Under the pieces are notes generated by a model that worked only from the letters and a program-made list of their open reading frames with translations, searched no databases and was not told the DNA's origin. This document shows positions 1 through 5,029 of a stretch of 5,029 nt of DNA, piece by piece. The translations under genes were made by a program, and so were the position numbers. Source of the stretch: Gammaproteobacteria bacterium (GTDB lineage: Bacteria > Pseudomonadota > Gammaproteobacteria > Pseudomonadales > Pseudohongiellaceae). Where the stretch lies: NCBI GenBank assembly GCA_947377625.1, contig CANCGR010000257.1, positions 1-5,029 on the forward strand. Direction: 5' to 3'. Numbering within the stretch: position 1 is the stretch's first letter; every line of letters starts with the position of its first letter.

Positions 1-236
1 ATTGGTGGGCAGTGCGTGATTCTGCGCAAACTGCTGTGAGTAAGGAGTCTGCCAGCAGTCGCCGCGTAAGGCTTGTGGCCGTGGGCACTATCGATGGGTT
101 GACGTTGCAGATCCCCGCGCACTGGCATTATCAATCCGGGCTGGCTGGCACCACGCAGCAAGATGCGCAGCTGGTGCTCGGCAAATTCACTGACAAGGCT
201 GAGTTGGTGTTTGACCTTGATGCGGTAAAGCCTTGA
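1..236 (+). CDS. 3' end of an unrecognised protein gene (truncated by window edge)
   Basis: The reading frame is open from the left edge (first full codon at position 3) to a TGA stop at 234-236, leaving about 77 residues of C-terminus. A GTG at position 12 is in frame, but the frame continues upstream of it with Trp-Trp-Ala codons and no stop, so this is more likely the tail of a longer gene than a complete small one. The visible part has a polar, Ser/Arg-rich stretch followed by alternating hydrophobic residues (LVAVGTIDGLTLQIP) and ends ELVFDLDAVKP, which suggests a beta-rich domain. I see no catalytic motif, signal peptide or membrane segment, and I do not recognise the family. The next gene on the same strand starts 47 bp downstream, so the two could be co-transcribed. 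Confidence 0.6.
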   Translation, partial: WWAVRDSAQTAVSKESASSRRVRLVAVGTIDGLTLQIPAHWHYQSGLAGTTQQDAQLVLGKFTDKAELVFDLDAVKP

Positions 237-271
237 CCATGCCTGCACGGCAATAGCTGCAAGATAATCAC

Positions 272-276
272 AGGAG
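272..276 (+). promoter_or_regulatory. Ribosome binding site that decides the start of the SMP-30-like gene
   Basis: AGGAG lies 1 nt before the ATG at 278 and 7 nt before the in-frame ATG at 284. Only the second spacing is normal for a Shine-Dalgarno site, so 284 is preferred as the start although 278 gives two more residues. Confidence 0.6.
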
Positions 277-283
277 AATGAGC

Positions 284-1267
284 ATGAATCTGCATTACCA
301 GTTTTTCCCACGCATGAAGAGCAGCCTCAGTATGTTGGCACTGATGATGGCTACTGGTTGGGCAGCAGCGCAGAGCGCGCCACCCGCTACTGTCATCATC
401 CCTGGCACTCGCATCTTTCCTGAAAGCCTGACTTCCACCAAAGACGGCACTGTCATCTTCGGCAGCATTGGCACTGGCATCATCTTTCGCGCCGCACCCA
501 ATACGGTAATGGCCGCTGCGTGGATACGTCCCGCCGCCGACGGGCCGCAGGGCGTGTTTGGCGTGCTGGCCGATGATGCCAGCTCTACGTTGTGGGCCTG
601 TTACGGCACACCGGGCCGCACGCCTGGCACAACACCGCCGCCTTCCACACTCTATGCCTACGATCTGGTGAGCGGCGCGCCCAAAGGTCGTTACCCGCTG
701 CCCACCGAAGGCGCTTTCTGCAACGACATCGCAGTGGCTGCCGACGGCACCGTCTATGCGGCTGACACCACCAACATGGAAGTGGCGCGCTTGGTCAAAG
801 GCGGACAGGCACTGGAACTGTGGGCCGGCAATGGTGTGTTCGGCCCCAAAGGCGGTGGTGTGGATGGCATCGCCATCGTGGGCGGCAGAGTGATGGTGAA
901 TACGCTGGTGACCAGCAAAATATTTGCAGTAACGGTGGCGCCCAATGGCAGCGCCGGTAAAACCACCGAGCTCACACTTGATCGCGCCATCGAACGCCCC
1001 GATGGCATGCGCAGCTACGGCGTCAGTGATTTGCTGGTGGTGGAAGGCGGCAGTGGCGGACGTTTGTCACGCATCACCGTTGCCGGTGACAGCGGCAAGG
1101 TAACGACGCTCAAGGCCGGCTATCCCGATGGCCCGGTAGCCGTCACCGTGGTTGGCACTACCGCCTATGTACTGGAAGGACAGCTGGCCGGCATGCGCGC
1201 GCAGCCTGACGCGACCACGCCACCCAAACCATTTCAGGCGACTGCAGTATCGCTCACGCAACCTTGA
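284..1267 (+). CDS. Secreted SMP-30/gluconolactonase/LRE-like beta-propeller protein
   Basis: This encodes a 327-residue protein that looks complete. The N-terminus has basic residues (Arg10, Lys12), a hydrophobic stretch at about 15-26 and an Ala-Ala-Ala-Gln site near residues 27-30, which reads as a Sec signal peptide and suggests a periplasmic or secreted product. The mature part has the repeating strand-turn pattern of a six-bladed propeller with many DGT turns. The acidic and amide residues expected to bind the divalent metal in the SMP-30 family can be placed: Glu47 in FPESLTS, Asn147 in FCNDIAVAADGTVYAAD and Asp194 in GVDGIAI; PDGM with Asp240 follows. Known relatives include lactonases and calcium-binding SMP-30, but many members have no assigned substrate, so the reaction here is unknown. 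The C-terminal PFQATAVSL pattern is usual for this subgroup. The last 34 bp overlap the 3' end of the convergent protease gene. The start at 284 is chosen on the spacing of AGGAG at 272-276; Met11 at 314 would give a shorter signal peptide but has no ribosome binding site. Confidence 0.85.
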   Translation: MNLHYQFFPRMKSSLSMLALMMATGWAAAQSAPPATVIIPGTRIFPESLTSTKDGTVIFGSIGTGIIFRAAPNTVMAAAWIRPAADGPQGVFGVLADDASSTLWACYGTPGRTPGTTPPPSTLYAYDLVSGAPKGRYPLPTEGAFCNDIAVAADGTVYAADTTNMEVARLVKGGQALELWAGNGVFGPKGGGVDGIAIVGGRVMVNTLVTSKIFAVTVAPNGSAGKTTELTLDRAIERPDGMRSYGVSDLLVVEGGSGGRLSRITVAGDSGKVTTLKAGYPDGPVAVTVVGTTAYVLEGQLAGMRAQPDATTPPKPFQATAVSLTQP

Positions 1268-2061
1268 GAAATGGGTTTAAGCGGCGCCCGGTTAAGGCAC
1301 CAAAAGCCGGGCAGGGCAGCGAACAGGAAAAACAACAGCACTGCAAGTTGCAGGGTAAGCGTGGACGTCTGTGGGAAACTGTAGTCCGGGCCTGCAAAAA
1401 AATTATCGACACTGCCGGCGGCATTGATCAACGCATGCAGCACGACGGCTGGCCACAGGCTGCGGCAATAGGCCACCAGTCCCGCGAAACCAAAACCAAT
1501 GCAGGTGGCCCAGCTGCATTGATACAACACGTGGCTGAGATCACTTCTGTGCAGATTGCCCATGTGCAGCAGACCAAACAGCAAGGCCTGCACGGCGGCT
1601 GCTTTGAACACGCCGCGACGAGTCGATCCCCAGGCCCGATAAAGCAGGTAGAAGCACGCACCACGAAACCATAGTTCTTCCAGAAAGCCGGTGGCCATGG
1701 CTTGGCAGAGCCAGTCAATGAAGTGGCTGGCGGTGAACACCAACGCCGCAACATTCACTTGATCCAGCAGCAAGTTGGTCAACACCAGCACGGCCATCAC
1801 TGCGCTCACTGCCCACCAGTGCCTGCCCCAATCTTGCGGCCGTGTATCAATACCTGCTGCTCGGCTGGCGCCGCTGCTGACCAAAACCAACAATAGCAGC
1901 AAGCCGGTTAGCGACATGGCACTGGTTTGCGCCAGTGCCCGCGCGCCGATCAACGCCGCAATCGTGGCAAAAAAAGTGAAGGTGGTGACTGATACCAGCA
2001 CGATGACAATAAGCACACTGGCCAGCGGCTGTCTGTTCAACAGGTACCGGATAAATTTCAT
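1234..2061 (-). CDS. CPBP family intramembrane metalloprotease (CAAX protease/bacteriocin-processing, Abi domain)
   Basis: This 275-residue polytopic inner-membrane protein has hydrophobic segments near residues 13-40, 50-62, 82-100, 104-124, 155-170, 183-197, 203-216 and 236-254. All three hallmark motifs of the CPBP/Abi family are intact: EExxxR as Glu128-Glu129...Arg133 (FLEELWFRG), FxxxH as Phe162...His166 (LFGLLHMGN), and HxxxN as His209...Asn213 (VVLHALINAAG). The conserved Glu and His residues form the catalytic site of a membrane-embedded endopeptidase. Family members include CAAX prenyl proteases and proteins tied to bacteriocin maturation or immunity, but the substrate here cannot be read from sequence. 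The ATG at 2061 is preceded by AGGAG at 2069-2073 with 7-nt spacing, which supports this start. The araC-like regulator lies 85 bp upstream on the same strand, so co-transcription or regulation by it is possible. The polar C-terminal tail (about 253-275) overlaps the convergent propeller gene. Confidence 0.88.
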   Translation of the reverse strand: MKFIRYLLNRQPLASVLIVIVLVSVTTFTFFATIAALIGARALAQTSAMSLTGLLLLLVLVSSGASRAAGIDTRPQDWGRHWWAVSAVMAVLVLTNLLLDQVNVAALVFTASHFIDWLCQAMATGFLEELWFRGACFYLLYRAWGSTRRGVFKAAAVQALLFGLLHMGNLHRSDLSHVLYQCSWATCIGFGFAGLVAYCRSLWPAVVLHALINAAGSVDNFFAGPDYSFPQTSTLTLQLAVLLFFLFAALPGFWCLNRAPLKPISQGCVSDTAVA

Positions 2062-2068
2062 GGCATGG

Positions 2069-2073
2069 CTCCT
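2069..2073 (-). promoter_or_regulatory. Ribosome binding site of the CPBP protease gene
   Basis: Read on the minus strand, this is AGGAG followed by 7 nt and then the ATG at 2061-2059. It is the best Shine-Dalgarno match near the gene and fixes the start. Confidence 0.6.
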
Positions 2074-2122
2074 GGCAAAATCCGATCAAGGAGTGGCTAT
2101 GCTGGAAGCAATGCGGGAGGAA

Positions 2123-2146
2123 TGCGTCCGGAATCCGGATTTCGCA
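2123..2146. repeat. Inverted repeat directly after the araC-like stop codon (possible hairpin or operator)
   Basis: TGCG, TCCGGA, A, TCCGGA, TTT, CGCA read in order form an imperfect dyad. The two TCCGGA arms at 2127-2132 and 2134-2139 flank a single base, and the outer TGCG/CGCA arms match apart from a 3-base offset. In minus-strand RNA it could fold as a stem UGCG/CGCA plus UCCG/CGGA with an AAA bulge and a 5-nt loop. It begins right next to the regulator's TAG (2147-2149) and lies upstream of the protease gene. No U-tract follows, so it is not a standard intrinsic terminator; a protein-binding site or mRNA-end structure is equally possible. Confidence 0.3.
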
Positions 2147-3211
2147 CTATTGCGGGGGGAGGTTCTTGATAAATTGCGTCGGCGTCATGCCGACTTCACG
2201 CTTGAATACCGCATTGAACGTGGATTTGGAATTGAAGCCCGCCGCAAACGCCAGCTCCAACAACGTGGTTGCGCTAACCTGCGCCGACGCAAGCTGCTGC
2301 TTCACCTCAGCCACACGCAGCCGATTGATATATTCATTGAAGTTCTGGCCGCTGCCGAGATTGATGGCCCAGGAAATGTCTTTCATCTGCAGCCCGGTTT
2401 CCCTGGCGATATCCTCGACGGTCAAGCGCGGTTGCCGGTACAGCTGCTTGCCCGCAATCACGGTTTCAAGGCCGGCAAAGATATGCGGCGCTTCGGCGTT
2501 TTCCCTGGTCTTGCTGTCTTCAGTGGGCCGTTGCTGCTCTTGCTCATAGGCCACCATGTCGTCATACAAGCGCGGCTGCTTCAGCACCTTGAACAACATG
2601 AAACAGCACAGCGCAAACAGGAACGTTATGTCAAAGCTGAACCAAAGCATGGCGATGGCAGGGAAGTGCTGCAGTCGCGGCTGCATATTCAGCCGCATCA
2701 GGCTGATCAGCACCTGTGTTGCCAACAGGCAGAACACCGTCACTACCCAGCGAAGCTCGAGCTCGTCCGCATCGGCCCTAAAAGTTCTGGCCATGGTGTG
2801 ATAGTGCTGCAGCAGTCGCAACGAAACCGCGAGGTAGGCAAGCTGGCTCATCGACCCCAGGATAACGACGAACTGTGGGTCAATGGTCAGCGGCAGTGCC
2901 ATCAGCATCGGCAGTAAATGCCGGTAAAGCTGCCAGCCGCGCAGTGGTGTTGCGTTCACCATGGCGCGCATAAACAGATAGAGCAGTGGGCCTTTGCCCA
3001 GCGTGAACACCGGCGTAAGCAGAAATATGCCGGTAAATTGCCGGTGATAGGCTTCCGTGATATTCAGCAGCATCAGCACTGACTGAAACAAAAAGAATAC
3101 GGCCAGCGGGCGATAGCGCGGCAGATGCCAGATCAACAGCGCGGCAAAGCCCGCCATAAAACTGAACACCAGCTCGACGTCGTTGGCGTAGAGGGAAAAC
3201 AACTGCAGCAT
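2147..3211 (-). CDS. AraC-family transcriptional regulator with multi-pass membrane N-terminal domain
   Basis: The 354-residue protein has two parts. Residues about 8-210 contain roughly six to seven hydrophobic segments (near 11-30, 34-51, 60-83, 97-113, 114-133, 153-174, 185-211) and the LGKGPLLYLFMRA pattern common in AraC regulators with an integral-membrane sensor half. A charged linker (about 212-245) follows. Residues about 250-352 form the AraC DNA-binding domain: the first helix-turn-helix lies around LTVEDIARETGLQMKDIS (263-280), and the second around ELAFAAGFNSKSTFNAVFKR (319-338), ending in the family signature VGMTPTQFIK. The protein should sit in the inner membrane and contact DNA from the cytoplasmic side; its signal is unknown. 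The frame stays open to an ATG at 3319, but codons above about 3229 overlap the grpB remnant in another frame and look non-genuine. The ATG at 3211 is preferred. A GTG at 3229, overlapping the remnant's stop as GTGA, would give 360 residues and is a fair alternative. Neither has a strong ribosome binding site, which suggests translational coupling to the upstream ORF. Confidence 0.85.
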   Translation of the reverse strand: MLQLFSLYANDVELVFSFMAGFAALLIWHLPRYRPLAVFFLFQSVLMLLNITEAYHRQFTGIFLLTPVFTLGKGPLLYLFMRAMVNATPLRGWQLYRHLLPMLMALPLTIDPQFVVILGSMSQLAYLAVSLRLLQHYHTMARTFRADADELELRWVVTVFCLLATQVLISLMRLNMQPRLQHFPAIAMLWFSFDITFLFALCCFMLFKVLKQPRLYDDMVAYEQEQQRPTEDSKTRENAEAPHIFAGLETVIAGKQLYRQPRLTVEDIARETGLQMKDISWAINLGSGQNFNEYINRLRVAEVKQQLASAQVSATTLLELAFAAGFNSKSTFNAVFKREVGMTPTQFIKNLPPQ

Positions 3212-3225
3212 GGATTGATGCTCAT

Positions 3226-3381
3226 TCACTTGCTGCCACACGTGGCGAGGACGCCAGTCACAAAGTCGGACTTGCCGTGCATATAAGACTCGCGATTGCG
3301 GGGAAACTGCAGCGCCCATCGCACATCGTAGTCAATGAGAGTGACCGCCCCGCTTTCCAGACCCAAGGCAGCATGATTCAT
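3226..3381 (-). pseudogene. Internally deleted grpB-type (UPF0157) gene remnant, 51 codons
   Basis: The ORF runs from ATG (3381-3379) to TGA (3228-3226). Residues 1-22 (MNHAALGLESGAVTLIDYD then VRW) resemble the N-terminus of GrpB/UPF0157 proteins, where a short leader is followed by a strand and the YDxxW element. Residues about 24-48 (LQFPRNRESYMHGKSDFV then TGVLA) resemble the extreme C-terminus of the same family, where an arginine-rich helix leads into RExYxxGKxxF and a final helix. Family members are usually about 170-180 residues, so about 120-130 internal residues are missing, including the nucleotidyltransferase-like core with its GST-type motif. The join falls near residues 22-25 and keeps the frame. 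Enzymatic function is very unlikely. The ATG is 3 nt after the VOC stop, and the TGA overlaps a GTG that could start the AraC-like gene, so the ORF may still be translated and couple its neighbours. Identification rests on recalled family patterns rather than a search. Confidence 0.6.
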
Positions 3382-3384
3382 TGT

Positions 3385-3753
3385 TTACAGGTAACAAATG
3401 AAATTGAATTTGTTGCCGTCAAGATCGCGGAAATAGGCAGCATACAAGGTGTCGCCGCGCAGCCCCGGCTCACCCTCGCTGGTGCCGCCGAGGGCGAGCG
3501 CCTGCGCGTAAAGACTGTCGACCTTGTCTTTGCTGTCAATGCCAAACGACACCATGGAGCCGTTGCCAACGGTGGCGGCGTTTTTGTCGTAGGGCCTGGC
3601 GACAATGAACATCGGGGTGCCAATGCCCCAGCCCCAGCCAGCGGATGCTTCAGATTCGTAGACTTTGGTTGCGCCCATGGCGTCCATCAGCGCAGCAAAG
3701 AACTTCACGGCTCTGGCCAGGTCGTTGGTACCTACCATCAAATAGCTGATCAT
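3385..3753 (-). CDS. VOC family protein (glyoxalase/bleomycin-resistance/dioxygenase fold)
   Basis: The 122-residue cytosolic protein is a single VOC module made of two beta-alpha-beta-beta-beta units. The first unit opens MISYLMVGTNDLARAVKFF, matching the usual strand plus NDLxRAxxFY helix. The second spans about 66-120 and has the helix DKVDSLYAQALALGGTSEG, then GEPGLRG and the closing AAYFRDLDGNKFNF. Length fits single-domain members. Members bind metals and act as isomerases, dioxygenases or drug-binding proteins, but many are uncharacterised. Two positions where relatives often carry metal-ligand histidines appear to be Tyr4 and Met68 here, so metal chemistry is doubtful. The start at 3753 has AGGAG at 3763-3767 with 9-nt spacing. 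It is the first gene of the leftward group and lies 3 nt upstream of the grpB remnant. Confidence 0.85.
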   Translation of the reverse strand: MISYLMVGTNDLARAVKFFAALMDAMGATKVYESEASAGWGWGIGTPMFIVARPYDKNAATVGNGSMVSFGIDSKDKVDSLYAQALALGGTSEGEPGLRGDTLYAAYFRDLDGNKFNFICYL

Positions 3754-3892
3754 CGATTCTCTCTCCTGTGAGCAATCCTGGTAAACATAATGGAAGCTGA
3801 CGCGTTAAGGTATGGTGCCGCCGTGCTTTGCACTACGATAGCGCATGTGTAATGACAAGCGGCAAGCATCATAGCTGGCAACAGGTAAATTC
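3754..3892. other. Divergent intergenic region between VOC and efflux adaptor genes
   Basis: These 139 bp separate two genes transcribed away from each other, so promoters for both should lie here. On the plus strand, TTGCAC at 3828-3833 is a fair -35 match, with TAATGA at 3850-3855 (16-bp spacing) as a weak -10. TTGCAC overlaps a short dyad, GTGC-TTT-GCAC, at 3823-3833. On the minus strand I see only a weak TATGTT-like -10 with no good -35. None of these is strong enough to list as a separate promoter. Confidence 0.45.
3763..3767 (-). promoter_or_regulatory. Ribosome binding site of the VOC gene
   Basis: On the minus strand this is AGGAG within a purine-rich run (AGGAGAGAGAA), 9 nt before the ATG at 3753-3751. 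It supports that start codon. Confidence 0.55.
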
Positions 3893-5029
3893 ATGACAAA
3901 TTCCATAGCCGGCTCCGGGCCGGGTCGATCACGCGGCAAGGTTTGGTTTATCGGGGGCCTTGCGCTCGCCGCAGTGTTGGGTGGCTATTGGTATCAAAAC
4001 CGCCCTGACGCCGGCAATGCTGCTGCGCGTGGCAACAACAATAATGCCGCGCCGGTACGCGTCGCCAAAATTGAAAGGCGCAACATGGCGGTAATTGATC
4101 GCAGCCTTGGCACCGTGCTGGCCAATACGCTGGTGCAGGTCTCGGCCCGTGTGCAAGGCACACTGGAAAAGGCGATGTTCAAGGAAGGGCAGTTCGTCAA
4201 AAAAGGGGAGTTGCTGTTTCAGATCGACGCGCGCGCCTTCGAAGTAGCACTGGCCCAATCGAAAGCGAACTACCAGCGTGACCAGGCGCAACTGGAAAAC
4301 TCGCTGCGCGACAAACAGCGTTTTGCGGAACTTAATCGCCAGATGCAAGGGTCCACCTCCGCCCAGCAGCGCGATACCTCCAGCACCAATGCCGCGATGC
4401 TGGCGGCCACAGTGGCTGCCGACAAAGCCGCGGTGGATCTGGCCGAGCTCAACCTGAGCTACACGCAAATCCGCGCACCCATCGATGGCAAGACCGGCGC
4501 GGTATTGATCCAGCCCGGCAACATGATCAACGGCACCGGTGCCAGTGGCACCCCGCTGGTGACCATTGCTGAAGTGCATCCGGTGAAAGTTTCGTTCACG
4601 CTGTCGCAGGCCGAATTGCCGCGCATTCAGGCGCGCCAGCGCAACGGCCAGATTCTGGCGGTGCTCGACGTGCAGGATGTGAATGGTCATAACCTGGTGG
4701 CGCCGGTTGACTTTATCGGCAACACCGTTAGCGCCCAGAGCGGCACCATCGAGTTGCGCGCGACTTTCCCCAACGATGATTTGTCGCTGGTGCCGGGGCA
4801 GTTGGCCAATGCCACCGTGCAACTGGCTGACATCCCCGACGCGCTGGTGATTCCGCGCGAAGGCGTCAACGACAGCCCCAATGGCCCGTTTGTGTACATG
4901 GTGGTGGGGGAGCAGGCCAAACAGGTGCCGGTGAGTGTGCTGTTCGACGATGGCACCAATGCTGCGATTTCCGGTGCGCTCACGCCGGGTGCGGATGTCG
5001 TCATCGAAGGTCAGTTGCGGGTAGTGCCC
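3893..5029 (+). CDS. RND efflux system periplasmic adaptor subunit (HlyD/MdtA-like), C-terminus cut by window edge
   Basis: The frame is open from ATG at 3893 to the right edge, giving 379 residues, close to the usual 380-420 of the family, so only a short tail should be missing. Residues about 16-34 form an N-terminal membrane anchor with no lipobox cysteine, then a flexible Asn/Ala-rich linker (about 40-53). The lipoyl/barrel-sandwich halves are at about 80-112 (VSARVQGTLEKAMFKEGQFV, then KKGELLFQID) and 190-226 (YTQIRAPIDGKTGAVLIQPG, then NMI). Between them lies an alpha-helical hairpin (about 115-188) rich in Gln, Ala and Asp. The beta-barrel follows, with GNTVSAQSGTIELRATFPN (277-294) and LVPGQLANATVQ, then a membrane-proximal part beginning IPREGVND. 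These proteins link an inner-membrane RND pump to an outer-membrane TolC-type channel. The MdtA-like pattern suggests drug or small-molecule export, with pump genes probably just downstream. The start has a modest AGGTAA at 3883-3888. Confidence 0.9.
   Translation, partial: MTNSIAGSGPGRSRGKVWFIGGLALAAVLGGYWYQNRPDAGNAAARGNNNNAAPVRVAKIERRNMAVIDRSLGTVLANTLVQVSARVQGTLEKAMFKEGQFVKKGELLFQIDARAFEVALAQSKANYQRDQAQLENSLRDKQRFAELNRQMQGSTSAQQRDTSSTNAAMLAATVAADKAAVDLAELNLSYTQIRAPIDGKTGAVLIQPGNMINGTGASGTPLVTIAEVHPVKVSFTLSQAELPRIQARQRNGQILAVLDVQDVNGHNLVAPVDFIGNTVSAQSGTIELRATFPNDDLSLVPGQLANATVQLADIPDALVIPREGVNDSPNGPFVYMVVGEQAKQVPVSVLFDDGTNAAISGALTPGADVVIEGQLRVVP

Noticed and set aside
263..268. GATAAT as a -10 promoter box for the SMP-30-like gene
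   Set aside because: No -35 element lies at proper spacing (TTGACC at 233-238 is 24 bp away), and the box sits only a few bases before the ribosome binding site.
1286..1312. GCCCGG...CCGGGC inverted repeat as an intrinsic terminator for the propeller gene
   Set aside because: The loop is long (about 11-15 nt), no T-run follows, and the repeat lies within protease coding sequence, so chance in GC-rich codons is likely.
1775..2917. Long plus-strand ORF (380 codons) antisense to the AraC-like and protease genes, with a ribosome-binding-like AAGGAG before an internal ATG near 2098
   Set aside because: It runs opposite two genes with clear family motifs, its translation is rich in His, Gln and Arg with no recognisable domain, and it looks like an antisense shadow.
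3212..3319. N-terminal extension of the AraC-like gene to the ATG at 3319
   Set aside because: These codons read the grpB remnant out of frame, the added residues are Arg-rich and unlike the family's N-terminus, and there is no ribosome binding site.
3277..3771. Plus-strand ORF of 164 codons opposite the VOC gene
   Set aside because: The minus-strand VOC frame has full family signatures, and this ORF shows no independent start signal or domain.
3929..4822. Minus-strand ORF of 297 codons
   Set aside because: It lies fully antisense to the well-supported efflux adaptor and has shadow-like composition (many His, Gln, Arg).

Overview
The window reads as an ordinary chromosomal stretch of a proteobacterium of moderate to fairly high GC content. 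The gene families present (an RND-type periplasmic adaptor, a membrane-anchored AraC-type regulator, an exported SMP-30-like propeller) and the dense gene packing fit a Gram-negative, most likely gammaproteobacterial, genome. No ribosomal or other taxonomic marker is present, so this placement is inference. I see no tRNA, rRNA, CRISPR array, insertion sequence or prophage gene.

Layout, left to right. Positions 1-236 hold the 3' end of an unrecognised plus-strand gene. Positions 284-1267 (+) encode a secreted SMP-30/gluconolactonase-like beta-propeller protein. It converges on, and overlaps by 34 bp, a minus-strand CPBP (CAAX protease/bacteriocin-processing) intramembrane protease gene at 1234-2061. 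Upstream of the protease, on the same strand, lie an AraC-family regulator with a multi-pass membrane N-terminus (2147-3211), a 51-codon remnant of a grpB-type gene (3226-3381), and a small VOC (glyoxalase-fold) protein gene (3385-3753). A 139-bp divergent intergenic region (3754-3892) separates these from a plus-strand RND efflux adaptor (HlyD/MdtA-like) that starts at 3893 and runs off the right edge.

The leftward set VOC, grpB remnant, araC-like, CPBP is tightly packed and could form one transcription unit. The gaps are 3 nt, 14 nt (or a 4-nt GTGA overlap if the regulator starts at GTG) and 85 nt. The 85-nt gap carries a hairpin-like inverted repeat just after the regulator's stop codon and may separate the protease from the rest. 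The rightward adaptor probably heads an efflux operon whose RND pump gene lies outside the window.

The most notable observation is the small ORF at 3226-3381. It joins what looks like the first ~22 residues of a GrpB/UPF0157 protein directly to the last ~28 residues of the same family, so it looks like a clean in-frame internal deletion of the catalytic core. I found no convincing evidence of a novel multi-gene system in this window.
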